This document shows positions 1 to 13,190 of a stretch of 64,000 nt of DNA, one piece after another (the stretch's first letter is position 1; each line of letters starts with the position of its first letter). The translations under genes were made by a program, and so were the position numbers. This stretch comes from Raphanus sativus (taxonomy: Eukaryota; Streptophyta; Magnoliopsida; Brassicales; Brassicaceae): contig NC_079512.1 of the NCBI RefSeq assembly GCF_000801105.2, forward strand, positions 29,281,848-29,345,847, given 5' to 3'. Under the pieces are notes generated by a model. That model had not been told where the DNA came from and did not search any database. It saw only the letters and a list, made by a program, of their open reading frames with translations.

Positions 1-1164
1 GCCCTACTATACATTTCTGACAAGTGTTTTGTATTAAGACTCAACATTGTTGCATCTAGTTTATTGCGTGTGAACTTTTAACGTCAATATGTGGGAAAGT
101 AAATCTGACTCTTTTTTTCTTAAAATTAAAGTCACGCCCAAAATATAAGCCAAAGAAAACAGAGTTCCGTTTATGAAAACAACACACGAAAACACATCTT
201 AAATCCTAAAAGAGAAGAACAGCTAGATGCGACACCTAGGGTAAGATAAGATTGTAATCTTCCATGTCTTGTAACACTCCTCCCTAGAGAATTTTCCTAT
301 TTGAATTCACAGTGTATGACCCTTTGACATATGAGCTTGATATCTTGGCCACTATGTGCTCTTAGTAATTGCTTCGAAACAGCTTGAGAATCCACCGCAA
401 ATATCACATCAATAAAGTGAAGAAGATCTCTTGAACACTTTGAAGCGTCAACCTTCTCGAGCATGATACCATAACTGTCTGGGGCTAACCAATCTCCACT
501 ACTGTGTAAGATTTTTATTCCTCCAATATGTGCTAATATTGCATTTGAATCCTTTGAAAATTCCCTCACTGCCACTTCATTATGTTGTGCGTTTGTACCT
601 GGATTATTAACTGAAACTAGCGTGTGCTATGATTAGGTTATGCTACGGTTTTGTTGTAGAAGAAAAATAAACTATGCTATGATTTATATTCTCTCTACTC
701 TCCATGTGCAACTAACAAGCCACTTATATATGAGCAATACCATGGAAACCTAGTTTCCTCTGACGCTCCTCCACATGTGTCTCTTGTACCGATTCATTTA
801 ATGAACAACTCGCCTCTATCATCTTGTTTTCATTAATCGACAAAATGCCTTCTGCTTTTGTTTTATGGTAGCAACAACGGCAATATCCTTGTGGTCTTGC
901 ATCTTGAGTTAACATGTGATCTTATCCTTAAGCTTGTAGACTTTAAAAAAAAAAAATTCTATCTTCATTATTATTTATACAACAGAAGTGGGTTTCTACT
1001 CCTCATATATACACACGACAGATTCATTAATTTAACATTGGTTCGTTTAGAACAGAGTCATTTGAGTTTTGTATTTATTGCACATGAAAATTACCTAGAC
1101 GGACTAGCGGAATCACTCAAAGCTGAGGGGGCCAAGTCACAAGTGGCATCCAGAAAGCTGATCA
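1..1164. other. No confident gene; one weak open frame
   Basis: I recognise no gene here. A 92-codon open frame at 297-575 on the minus strand starts MAVREFSKDSNAILAHIGG. It matches no family I know and has no visible splice-linked partner. It may be a decayed exon or chance. The rest is AT-rich. Confidence 0.4.
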
Positions 1165-1167
1165 TAA

Positions 1168-1426
1168 GAGCATCTTTATTGCTGAAGTATCTAAGCTGAT
1201 CAATTAAATTAATGACTATTGTAATAACATTTAAATTAACTCTTAATGTATAAAAAGAAATTAAGCTATTTGTATGTTGACAAGTGTTATTAGGGAAAAA
1301 AAGTGTTATTAGGGGTTCTAAAGAGTCCCATAATATATAGATGAGATAATTTTGCTTGTCTCTCTCTCCTAATATCTTATTTTCTTTTGTTACTTATATA
1401 CTCATTATCTATGGATGGAGTTGTTC
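1168..1426. mobile_element. Probable PIF/Harbinger-type MITE (degenerate)
   Basis: The ends are imperfect inverted repeats: GAGCATCTTTATTG on the left, and GAACAACTCCATCC on the reverse complement of the right. Both ends are flanked by TAA (1165-1167 and 1427-1429), the 3-bp duplication typical of PIF/Harbinger elements. Identity between the ends is modest, so this call is tentative. It has no coding capacity. Confidence 0.4.
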
Positions 1427-1691
1427 TAAGCTTTTCACATTTGTTTTCGAAAAAAAGGAAAGGTGTGTTGGTGTTCTAAAACGATGGAATCATGTCTTTT
1501 GGACGAGAATTACAGAATCATGTTTTCAGAGTCATCATTCACCAACTGTTTGTTTTCCATTAACTTTTTCGATAAACGATAATTCTTTACTAATTTGGGT
1601 TCCATTCTAGTGGGTCCTGCGCATTAACATCTCATTCCGAAGCCATTTAGGTCCCTATTGGCGTTTTTACTTTAAAAACTAGAAACTTTTT

Positions 1692-4600
1692 TTTTTTTTT
1701 TTTGTCGACAGTATTACAGACTCAAGTAGATTCTGTATACCAAACTGGTTGCTCTGTATCCATATGGACCGTAAACGACGATTGTTGCCTCACACCACGT
1801 GCTAAGCGATCCGCCATAATGTTTTGCGTCCTTGATATATGAATAATCTCCGAGCTATTGAAACTCCTTTTAAGACTCCTGATGTCTTCTAAATAACTTG
1901 CAAAAGCCGGCCATTCTTCAGGTTCCGAAACCATCTTTACCAGTTTAGAACAATCCGTTGCAAATGTAACATTATATTGCCGCAAATTCCGCATGCATTC
2001 CATTACCCAAATGAGAGCCTCCACTTCTGTGTGTAAAGGTGACTGACTAGCCCTTGTGTTTCTTGCTCCCAAAAGTCCTTCGAATCCTTCCAAGGTACTA
2101 TACCATCCTTGTCCTGAAAAAGTATCATCCGTTTTCCATGATCCATCCGTGAAACACCAACGTCCCGAACGAGCCGGAGTAACCTTATCCGCTGTATGTA
2201 TAACTGCATTCTTGCTCTGATCCACCTCTTTCTGTGCTTCCTTCCAAAGTAAAACCTCTGTTGTTGCCAGTTGAAGAGTATCCCTAGGATCCATATCCAT
2301 ATTACTAAATACTTTATTATTTCTTGCTTTCCATATATACCAAAACATCCAAGCAAATTGATGATCTTCCATTGATGGCCTGATTCTCCAAAATAGGTAA
2401 TCCATATTCGAAAATAAAGACTGTCCTGAAAAGTGATCATGATGCGTTGGGATCCCGGAAAGGGCCCAAATTTGAACTGCGGGTGGGCATTAAAAGAAAA
2501 CATGATTAATAGATTCTTCGGGTGCTCCACATCTATCACAATTAATATCCCCTTTAAGACCTCTGGATCTTAGATTCTTCCGAACTGCTAAACATCCTGA
2601 AACCATTTGCCATAGGAAATGCTTCATCTTTGGTGGACAACGAACTTTCCAACAATGAGCCTTAAGAGCAGTTACTGTAGGTCCAAACTCTATTACCCCC
2701 TTATCATGATCTGGATATGCTCGTTCTACCTGATATCCTGATTTAACCGTATATTTTCCATTTTTTGTAAAATGCCAGCCATCCCGATCGACTGTTTGTA
2801 TCCTACTTAAAGGTATACTTTCAACAATTTTAATATCCTCGGGATCCATAATATCCTGTAGAGCCGTTAAGTTCCATGAACGTGATGTTGTGTTGATGAG
2901 AGAATCAACCGTGAGATCTGGTAGAAGAGTATTTTGTTTTTTGTTTGCTGGTCTCGGGCGGTTGGTTGGGAGCCAGGGGTCGTTCCATACTGATATGGAG
3001 GACCCTGATCCCACCCTTTTGATTAGTCCTTTGCTAACCAGAGATCTAGCAGAGACCATACTTCGCCAACCATAGGAAGACGAGTACGATCTGATCGGAT
3101 CCAGGGGTGAGGCATTCCTGAAGTACCGACCTTTAAAGACACGAGAGAATAGAGTATTTGGTTTCTCTATTAATCTCCATAGTTGCTTACCAAGCATGAC
3201 TGTATTGAAATCCGTAAAATCCCTAAAACCCAACCCTCCGTCGTCCTTCGGCTCACAAACCTTATCCCACAATTTCCAGTGCAAGCCTTTTGTGTTTCCA
3301 CTAGGACTCCACCAAAATTGTGCTACCGCACTGGTTAGTTTTTTCACCACTGTTTTCGGAATTCGATAGCAAGACATAATGTGGTTAGGTAGGGCCGTTG
3401 CCACCGATTTTATAATGACTTCCTTACCTCCTTTAGAAAAGAACTTAAATGTCCATCCATTTATTCTATTAGTTAATCTTTCTTGAACAAAGCCAAAAAC
3501 TTGCACCTTGGACCCTCCCAGACTTTCTGGAATCCCCAGATATGTTCCCATCCCACCCAAATTCTGAATTTCCAAAATGTCCCGAAGTTCCTGGCGGGTA
3601 ACTTCATCGATTTTATGGCCAAACTGAATTGACGACTTTTGAAAATTTATCTGCTGTCCCGAAACCTTTTCGTATGCCTTAAGAATTGCCAAAATAGCCT
3701 CACATTCCTCCTTTCGTGCTCTACAGAAGAAAATACTATCATCTGCGAAAAGCAGATGGGAGACTGGAGGACAAGCCCTTGCTACCTTTATTCCGGTCAA
3801 CTTTTTATCTATTTCAGCCTTTTTGATATTTGCTATTAGTGCTTCCGTACACATGATAAATAGATAAGGGGATAAGGGGTCCCCCTGACGTAGCCCTCGA
3901 TTTGGCAAGATTTGTCCTCTCGGTTGCCCATTTAACAAAACTCTGTATTCAACCGAAGATATACATTCCATCATTAACTGAACCCAGTGGTTATCGAACC
4001 CCATTTTAGTGAGTAAAGCCCGAATAAAGCTCCATTCCACCCTATCATAAGCCTTACTCATATCCGTTTTTATGGCCATGAATTTATTTTGACACGCCTT
4101 ATTTGTCCGAAGCCCATGGAACATCTCTTGTGCAATTAGTATATTATCAGAAATCAGTCTCCCGGCCACAAAAGCCGACTGTGTTTCCGAGATTAAACCA
4201 GGTAGACAAGCCTTTAACCGTTGACACAACACCTTTGAAATTATTTTATACCCAACATTACAGAGACTTATTGGTCTAAGCTCCGCCATCCTTGTCGGTC
4301 TTTCCGTTTTGGGGATCAGACATATATTTGTTACATTTAGCCTTACATCCATCTTTCCCGTAGTCAAAAAATTATTGACTAAATCCAGAATATCCTTCTT
4401 AATGATGTGCCAAGAATGTTGGAAAAAAAGTGTCGTCATTCCATCTGGCCCCGGTGCCTTTTCCGGGTGCATCATGAACAGTGCTTGACGCACTTCCTCC
4501 TCCGTGGCAAGTCTAATAAGCCTTTGATTCGTTTGCTGAGAGATAGTGGGCCGAACTTCATCTAGAAACGCCTCAAAATCATTAGGTGATGTAGTACTAA

Positions 4601-5140
4601 AGATCTCATCAAAGTAATCTACCGCAACCTTCTCAATTCCATTATCCTCTACCACCCAATTTCCATTTTTATCGTATAAGCCCACTATTCGATTTCGGGT
4701 CCTCCGTTGTTTTGTTAAGGCATGAAAAAATTTCGTACTACGATCCCCTGCCGTATTCCACGTATTTCTACTTTTCTGTTGCCAATATTCCTCTTCATCC
4801 TTATAAGCCTCTTGTAACTTCCGAGAGACTGCCAAAATATCCTCCTGAGATCTATTATCATCTGTTTGCACCTCCTCCAATGCTTTTTGCAATTCAGCTA
4901 TTTTATCTTTTCCATACGGAGGGTTGTTTTTGCGCCAAACTGAAAGTTCATGTCTGCAGTTGGTAATCTTGGACACCACATCCCCCAAATTCCCTACCGG
5001 ATTCTTTATCTCTCTTGTCCAGCCTCTGGCAATAGAGTCCAAAACACCATCCTGTCCTATCCATCTTTTGTCAAACCGAAACTATCTTCTGCATTTGGCC
5101 ACTTTATCCTCGAGAAAAGCGACGATCGGTCTATGATCTG
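1692..5140 (-). mobile_element. 5'-truncated L1-type LINE with perfect 16-bp TSD
   Basis: This non-LTR retrotransposon lies on the minus strand. Its poly(A) tail appears as a T run at 1687-1703 at the low-coordinate end. The flanks carry a perfect duplication AAACTAGAAACTTTTT at 1676-1691 and 5141-5156, as expected from target-primed reverse transcription. The 5' end is truncated inside the endonuclease. Only its C-terminal SDHRP motif survives, near 5125-5140. Reverse transcriptase, zinc-knuckle linker and RNase H follow. Confidence 0.93.
1722..5136 (-). pseudogene. LINE ORF2: endonuclease end, reverse transcriptase, RNase H (interrupted)
   Basis: The protein copies retroelement RNA by target-primed reverse transcription. 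Visible in order are the endonuclease remnant (SDHRP); the reverse transcriptase, with SKAYDRVEW, GLRQGDPLSPYLF and the catalytic FADD box (LLFADDSIFF); a zf-RVT region; and an RNase H domain with its acidic residues in FTDGSW, TEVEAL and ATDCS. The RT part (2490-5042) and the RNase H part (1722 upward) share one frame. A single TAA at 2490-2492 separates them, where a glutamate codon is expected (HVFF-stop-CPPA). A further in-frame TAG lies near 5085. The copy is therefore dead but recently decayed. Overlapping frames in this stretch are shadows. Confidence 0.9.
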
Positions 5141-5169
5141 AAACTAGAAACTTTTTAATGCCTAAAAGT

Positions 5170-6077
5170 ATGGTTGTTCAATGTGGTAAAACCGAATCAT
5201 ACCGATCGAACCGAACCAAAATAGAAAATATGGTTTAGATTTGGTATATATACCATACAAACTGAATGGATGTGATTTTATAAAAATCGTAGGATTTGAA
5301 TATGGTTTAGTTTATAACCGATAAAACTGACTAAACCGAACAAAACCGATCAAAAAATAAAACATGTAAATATGTATATTTTTTATAACTATTCATGCAA
5401 ATCTATTTGTTATATAAGTTCTTGTTTTGCTAATAACTATTACCATATTTTTTACGGTAATAAAAAAGTCATAATTTGTAAAACACTTGAATTATAATTG
5501 ACTGATCGCAACTAAAGCTTCTTATTTTCTTAGTTTTTTTTTTGATTTTTTTGGTTTTATTTTAAAAATGACTAAAATGAATTAAAGATTATAAATTTGA
5601 TGGACAACAATTAGTGAAAGTTCTTCAGATTTTTTTTTATCTATAAACGAACAGAGTTTCGTGTTCAGACAAAGAAACATGACTTTGATGAACACTAAAT
5701 ATGAAAGAATAGAAAAAATTGTTTTTTCGTTCTTCTGTTTTGTTCTTTTTTTTTTTCAAAATTCTGAGCTTTAATTTTAATTCTAGATTTGAATATTTTA
5801 TTAGATGGTAGAAACGTTTTTAAATCTTTTCTTTTATTTAAGCATATAATATGTTTTAATAAATGACTGCGTTGACAACCTGACTTTAAAATTTATATAA
5901 TATGATCAAAACTAAATAATTATGTTTTTTGTATAAAATCGAATAAACCAAAAACCGACCGTATATAAATCGAACAGAAGTAAATATAGATTTAGAATGA
6001 TAGTTGTATTTTACTAACCGAAAAACCAAAAAAAAAACGAACCGAAACCGAAGCGATATCCAGATTGAACACCTATA
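5170..6077. mobile_element. Non-autonomous hAT-like element rich in AACCGAACC-type motifs
   Basis: The terminal inverted repeats are imperfect: TGGTTGTTCAATGTGG on the left, and AGGTGTTCAATCTGG read inward from the right. They are flanked by the 8-bp duplication CTAAAAGT (5162-5169 and 6078-6085). The subterminal regions are rich in ACCGAACCAAA-like repeats. The interior is AT-rich and non-coding. It sits 13 bp beyond the LINE duplication. Three other hAT-like elements with the same texture occur at 30.0 and 57.6-58.7 kb. Confidence 0.75.
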
Positions 6078-6696
6078 CTAAAAGTTTTCTTTAAAGATAA
6101 CTGATTTGACTTGTAAATATGATTTGTTTTTCTTAAAACCACAATTCATTAAATTAAAAGTTATTGTTCACTTATTTTCAAATTAAATATAATTATAGAG
6201 TAAATTTTGTTACAAAATAAACAGTGATTTATGATTTTAATAATTTATCTCTCTTATCTCTAGTTAAATTAAAATAATACTTTTTCTGTTCCAAAATGCA
6301 TGATGTTTTATACTAATACACAATTATTAAGAAATTTATTTGGTCTAAAAATAGTATTAAAATATAAACTAAAAATATTCAACCAATTTTAAAATGGACT
6401 ACAAAATACTATTGTTTATACAATTTTTAATAAAGTAAAAAACTACATAAAATGTTACATATTGAAATATCAAAAACTCTCAAAATATCATATATTAAAA
6501 AAGAAGGGGGTAATAAATATTATGAAAAAATTAATAGTTAAAGAAAGATGAAACTTAATATTTAACTTTTTAAAATTTATGTGAAATCCTTTTACATACA
6601 ATTTAATTTGAAACCGACGAAATATTTTAGCAGTCACCAAATTAAAACAACAGTCAAACTCTCCACCCAATTGTTGCTTCCATTAACTATTTTTTC

Positions 6697-6704
6697 TATA
6701 AATA
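6697..6704 (+). promoter_or_regulatory. TATA box of the ABCG transporter
   Basis: TATAAATA lies 67-74 bp upstream of the proposed start codon. This makes an ATG at 6732 too close to the expected transcription start. It favours translation from the in-frame ATGs at 6771 or 6777. Confidence 0.55.
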
Positions 6705-6770
6705 TGTGTATTCCGTTACGAATTCTTGTTTATGTTAAAATATAATCCAATCCGTTTGTTTATTTCAAAA

Positions 6771-9700
6771 ATGAAAATGCCTCAAACAGGTGGGGATGAT
6801 AAAGCCGAGACAACCAAGGTTGATGATGAGAAGCTTCAGTCTCAATGGACTGGTATTGAGAGATTACCAACATTTGAAAGGATCAATACTGCTTTGTTCT
6901 GCAGAAGAGATGAACAAGGGAAGAGGAGAGAAACACTACAAGTCATGGATGTTTCTAAGCTTGAAAATCTTGATAGACATCTCTTCATCGATGACCTCAT
7001 TAAACATGTTGAGAATGATAATCTCCTTTTGTTGCAGAAAATTAAGAAGAGAATCGATGAGTAAGTCATAAGATTCTGTTTTTTTATCACTGTTTTGTTC
7101 CTTATTCAACAGGTAACCTTTTGTGCATTTTGATTGGTCTCTAAATAGTCTAATATCATTCCCATGCATGTAATTTTGTAGGGTTGGGATTGAGTTACCA
7201 ACGATTGAAGTGAGGTTCAAGGATCTTTTTGTTGAAGCAGAGTGTGAGATAGTTTATGGGAAGCCAATCCCAACTCTTTGGAATGCTATTGCAAGCAGAC
7301 TATCTGTAAGTGTTTATTCAACTGCTTCTGATATTGAGTCCTCTCTAAGTATTCACGTTAACATCACAATCTTGGACTTCTAGTAACTGAGTATGTGAAT
7401 AATGGTGACTTTGAAACAGAGTTTCATGTGTTTGAAGCAAGAAAAGAAAATAAGCATCTTGAATGGTGTCAGTGGTATCATAAGCCCTAAAAGGTAAACA
7501 TACTTATCATTTTTGTGCTTTGTTTTTCACGAATGATCAGTTTTATTCAGGGAGTTTTCTCGCAGAATGACTTTGTTGCTTGGTCCACCTGGTTGTGGTA
7601 AAACCACTCTGCTACTCGCACTAGCTGGAAGACTCGACCCTTCTTTGAAGGTTTGTTTTTGTTGATTCAATCACTAAAATATGTATATTTTGTTCAGGAA
7701 TAATATGTGTTGCTTCCACTTCACAGACCAGAGGAGATGTTAGTTACAACGGTCACTTATTATCAGAGTTTGTTCCTGAGAAAACCTCAAGTTATGTAAG
7801 TCAAAACGATCTGCACATTCCAGAGCTTAGTGTGAGAGAGACACTCGATTTTTCAGGATGTTTTCAAGGCACAGAAAGCCGTTTAGGTAAGGAAATTATA
7901 TAACAGCTCTTATGTTTCCTTGTGTTGAGGAGCTCTTGTTGCATTTTTAACTTGTTTGACCTTAACAGAAATGATGAAAGAGATTACTAGAAGGGAGAAA
8001 CTGAAAGGAATAGTTCCAGATCTTGATATAGATGCGTACATGAAGGTACTTAAATATAAAAATAAAATAAAAAGAGAATTTTAATTAGAAGTTGATTGAA
8101 TATAAATGAATTTGACTTTCTTTATCATGACAGGCAATTTCAATTGAAGGTTCAAAATCTAATCTGCAAACTGATTATATTCTAAAGGTAGTGATGCTTT
8201 CAGAAGTGTTCTCATCCTTTTTAAGTTATGTTCTTATCAAAAGTGTATTAACACATCTGTTTTTTATTCAGATCCTAGGACTTAATATATGTGCAGATAC
8301 ACGCGTTGGAGATGCTTCAAGACCAGGAATATCTGGTGGCCAAAAGAGAAGATTAACTACAGGTACTTTAGCATTCACACTCTAATGTCAGTCTCTTCGA
8401 AAACAAAATTCATATTTGTGGTATACTGCTGCAGGTGAGACAATTGTAGGTCCAATCAAAACTTTGTTCATGGATGAAATATCGAATGGCTTGGACAGCT
8501 CAACTACGTTCCAGATCATTTCATGTCTCCAACAGTTTGCACATCTCTCTGAAGGAACCATACTGGTTTCACTGCTTCAGCCTGCACCAGAAACGTTTGA
8601 GCTTTTCGACGATGTTATCTTTATGGGAGAAGGAAAGATAATCTACCACGGTCCACGGGATCATATTTGTAGATTCTTTGAGGATTGCGGATTTAAATGT
8701 CCAAGTAGAAAATCTGTTGCTGAATTCCTTCAGGAGGTATGAATAAGAATATATGATAATTTCATTTTCATATCCGCACCTTCATTATGATCATCACACT
8801 CTTGTGTGCTGCAGGTTATCTCAAGGAAAGATCAAGAACAGTACTGGTGTCACGTAGACAAACCATACTCTTATGTCTCTATTGACACATTTGTAGAGAG
8901 ATTTGAAAAGTATGATCTTGGGTTACAACTACAAGATGAACTCTCCAAGACACATGACAAGTCTCAGAATCAAAAAGATGCCTTATGCTTTAGAAAATAC
9001 TCACTTAGTAACTGGGAGATGCTAAAAGCTTGCTCAAGGAGAGAGTTTCTTCTGTTGAAACGAAACTCTTTTATTTACGTGTTCAAGTCTGGACTCGTAA
9101 GTTTCTATAAAAAAAAAGTATACTTCTTGTTATAACCATTACATGCTTAACCCTATAGTTACATTTGTGTGCAGTTAATTTTCGTTGGATTCATTGCGAT
9201 GACTGTTTATCTACGGACTGGTTCTACAAGAGATGCTGTTCATGCTAATTACCTTATGGGTTCTTTGTTCTTCTCTCTCTTTAAACTTCTTGCTGATGGA
9301 CTTCCAGAACTCACATTGACACTCTCAAGGATTGCCGTTTTCTGCAAGCAAAAGGAGTTATACTTTTACCCTGCTTGGGCTTATGCAATTCCTTCAGCTA
9401 TTTTAAAGATACCACTTTCGTTTCTTGAATCGTTCCTCTGGACTTTTCTGACATATTATGTCATTGGTTACAGTCCTGAGATCAGCAGGTACACATATGG
9501 AACAGTGGTGAATATGCATAACCAAGTTCAAGAAATAAACTCCTGCTAACTCTTTTTTTTTTTAATATATAATTTTACTTTCTTTCAGGTTCTTTCGCCA
9601 GTTCTTGATATTCTTTGCGTTACACCTTTCATGTATATCCATGTTCCGTGCTGTAGCTGCCATCTTCCGTGATTCTGTTGTTGCCACAACTATGGGAAAC

Positions 9701-12700
9701 ATCTTTATAATGCTTCTCTCATTATTCGGAGGATTCATCGTTCGAAAACGTAAGTTTTGTTTGTTACTTGAAACATAAACTATATAATATTTAGTGTCTG
9801 AATGTTTCCAAGGTTTCAATATAATGGTTCTCTGTTATATTTCAGCTTCCATGCCAGCTTGGCTCGAGTGGGGATTCTGGTTATCTCCATTCTCATACGC
9901 TGAGATTGGTCTAACCGCAAATGAATTTTTCGCTCCACGGTGGAGTAAGGTAATGAACTTTCTTCATAACACTTGGACATTTTTCTAGTTAAGTTGTTAG
10001 TTCATCACTGATCTTTCTATTACCATTAGACAACATCTGAAAACAGAACTTTGGGGGAACAAGTTCTAGATTCTCGTGGACTGAACTTTGGTAACCAATC
10101 TTACTGGACTGCCTTTGGTGCATTAGTTGGCTTCACACTCTTCTTCAATACTGTCTTTGCATTGGCCTTGACCTTCCTAAAGAGTAAGTTCAAAAAAAAA
10201 AAAATTATACATATATACCAGATGTGATTTAACGAACGTTGCATAGAGACCAGTGACGCTTTATTTTTCTGTCATTTTAGCTTCACAGAGGTCTCGAGCT
10301 ATTGTTTCTCGTGATCAGAAGAAGAAAAAACGTTCTTACCTTGCTTCCCAATCCAACCATGCATTGCCTTTCGAGCCCCTAACTTTCACATTTCAAGACG
10401 TGCGATATTTCATCGACACCCCTCAGGTAAGTGAACGTCTAAGAAATCTTGTTTCCTTAAAAAAAGAAACCATTTATAAAAAATTGTAATAGATCTTGTT
10501 TCGGTTTAAAGGGGAAGAAGCTGCAACTTCTCTCTGACGTAACAGGCGCATTCAAGCCTGGTGTTCTCACTGCTCTAATGGGTGTGACCGGAGCTGGGAA
10601 GACGACTCTGCTCGATGTTCTTTCCGGAAGGAAAACCCGCGGTGACATTGAAGGACATATACAAGTAGGTGGTTACCTTAAGGTTCAAGAAACCTTTGCA
10701 AGGGTTTCAGGTTATTGCGAACAGTTTGATATTCATTCTCCCAATGTAACCGTCGAAGAGTCCTTAATATACTCTGCTTGGCTTCGATTACCTTCAAACG
10801 TCAGTTCACAAACAAAGCGAGTAAGTCACTATTTAGATTCTTTTTTTTTGTCACTGTCACTATTTAGATTCTTCTTTCCTTTTTTTTGCTCCCACTTCTC
10901 TGAGTGTTTTCTTGATTTTACTTTCAGGAAATAGTCAAAGAAGTTCTTGAGACAATAGAGCTCGAGGAGATTAAAGATTCCATAGTAGGACGTCCAGGAA
11001 TCAGCGGTTTGACAACAGAACAACGCAAAAGACTAACAATAGCTGTGGAGCTTGTTGCTAATCCTTCCATCATATTTATGGATGAACCAACCACAGGATT
11101 AGATGCGAGAGCTGCTGCGATTGTAATGAGGGCTGTGAAGAACATCGCTGAGACTGGCAGGACAGTTGTTTGCACAATCCACCAGCCGGGCATAGATATC
11201 TTTGAAGCCTTTGATGAGGTAACAATCAGGCATAGATATCTTAGTTACCATTTTAAAGTACCTTATGTGACATTTCAACTGCAGCTGGTTCTGATGAAAA
11301 ATGGAGGAAAGATTATCTATTATGGAAGTCTTGGACAACACTCAAGCAATGTTATTGAATACTTTATGGTAAGATTCTATAAAATACTATAATTGTTCCA
11401 AATATATGTTTATGCAAAAGTATGGTATTTTTCTTTATTTACAATAATAATTTCCAACTGCAGAGGATTCCAGGTGTTCCAAAAATGAAAGAGAACACTA
11501 ATCCAGCAACTTGGCTACTAGACATTACTTCTAAATCATCAGAAGACAAACTTGGTGTTGATTTGGCACAAATATACAAGGAATCTTCTTTGTATAAGTA
11601 AAGGCTATTAACAGTTTGGATATTGCTTTCTTTAAACTGTTTTAGTCCCACAAGTACTTCATTATCTTTGATTGTATTAGGGAGAACGAAATGGTAGCTG
11701 AGCAAATGATATCTAAGGCATCAGAAGAATCAATCTCCTCTACCGGATATGCTCAAACGGGTTGGGAACAATTCAAGGCATGCCTCTGGAAACAAAATCT
11801 CTCTTACTGGAGAAACCCTTCCTACAATCTCACTCGTATCATCTTCATGAGTATTACTTCTATGCTCTGTGGCATTTTGTTCTGGCAAAAGGCTAATGAA
11901 ATGTTTGTCTCTTCTTCTTCTTCCCCCCACTCATCTTTCTTGAGTTTGTTTTCTAGTCAAAACGAGTATGCATGACCCCCGTTCAAACTTTGTTTACCTT
12001 TCTTCTTTGCAGAAACAATCAACAAGATCTTTTCAACATATTTGGCTCAATGTTCACGGTGGTTCTTTTCTCTGGTATAAACAATTGCTCTACAACGTTA
12101 CTATGTGTTGCAACCGAACGAAATGTCTTCTACCGTGAAAGATTTGCTCGGATGTACACCTCATGGGCGTATTCTCTTGCTCAGGTTATTACATTTTCTC
12201 AGTCAGTGAGCAAAAGTATCTGCTTTTGGAATTATAATTTAAAATGTTAATTATATTACAGGTGCTGGTTGAAGTTCCATACTCAATATTCCAGTCTATT
12301 ATATATGTAACAATCGTATATCCTATGGTTGGCTACCACTGGTCAGTCTACAAAGTGTTTTGGAGCTTCTACACTATCTTCTGCTCGTTGCTCATCTTCA
12401 ACTACTTTGGCATGCTTTTAGCCATCGTAACACCAAACATTCACGTTGCTTCTGCACTCCGCTCGTCCTTTTACTCAATCGTCAATCTCTTTGCTGGTTA
12501 TGTCATTCCAAAACCTGTAAGTCCTCTCTTACCTTAGGAGCTTCAAAAAAAAATCATCAAGATAAATGAGGGGGTTTGTTGATATATATGCAGAGCATGC
12601 CGAGATGGTGGATATGGATGTATTACTTGAGCCCCACGTCATGGGTTTTGAATGGATTGCTCACATCGCAGTATGGTGATATGGAGAAAGAGATAATGGT

Positions 12701-12860
12701 GTTTGGAGAGAAGAAGAAACTTTCAGAATTTGTAGAAGGCTATTTCGGTTACAGATATGAGTCTTTGGCTCTTGTAGCTATCGTTCTCATTGCCTTCCCC
12801 ATTCTCTTGGCATCTCTTTTCGCATTCTTCATCGGTAAACTCAATTTCCAAAAGAAGTGA
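6771..12860 (+). CDS. Full-size ABCG (PDR) transporter, 23 exons, intact
   Basis: An ATP-driven plasma-membrane exporter of the pleiotropic drug resistance type. Exons joined by GT-AG rules: 6771-7060, 7182-7305, 7420-7493, 7566-7650, 7727-7886, 7969-8045, 8134-8187, 8272-8362, 8435-8736, 8815-9096, 9175-9488, 9589-9749, 9846-9949, 10030-10183, 10281-10426, 10512-10820, 10928-11218, 11285-11368, 11464-11597, 11681-11902, 12013-12184, 12262-12516, 12594-12860. All phases agree and give about 1381 residues, normal for PDR proteins. The first nucleotide-binding domain has [16 protein letters not shown] and [10 protein letters not shown]. The second has GVTGAGKTT and [10 protein letters not shown]. 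Each is followed by a block of hydrophobic segments. ATG 6777 (MPQTGGDD) is an equally good start. It resembles Arabidopsis ABCG41-43, which match the synteny. The substrate is unknown. Confidence 0.93.
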
Positions 12861-12997
12861 TTCTTGTAATGTCTTATACTGTACGAAAATAAAAGTTTAG
12901 AAGATTTGGTGAACAAATTTTCACCAACAAGTTTATCTAACGTCTCTCGAAAACAGAAGTGATATGTCAAAAAAAAATGTTTTGGTTTTTAGAGGAA

Positions 12998-13190
12998 TAT
13001 TACGATCTCAGATTCAGAGGATGAAGAAGAGAGAGTTTGTTATAAAATGAAGATATTTCATTAATTGTTAACGGTCAGCTATACAACGTTTATATATACA
13101 AGTATAAGATTAAACCGAACTAAACCAATTCTCAATTAAATACAATGAACCAGCGAAAGGAAACCGGTCCAATTATCCTATAATCCAATA
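12998..13190 (-). repeat. 3' LTR of copia element 1
   Basis: The last codons and stop of the polyprotein (stop at 13173-13175) lie inside this LTR. The copy is 193 bp and nearly identical to the one at 17664-17856. Confidence 0.95.

Noticed and set aside
2003..2539. 178-codon minus-strand frame
   Set aside because: Shadow of the LINE in another frame; the genuine RNase H lies in the RT frame with FTDGSW-type motifs.
6726..6770. Longer ABCG N terminus starting at 6726 or 6732
   Set aside because: 6726 is TTG, and 6732 lies too close to the TATA box for a usual leader.
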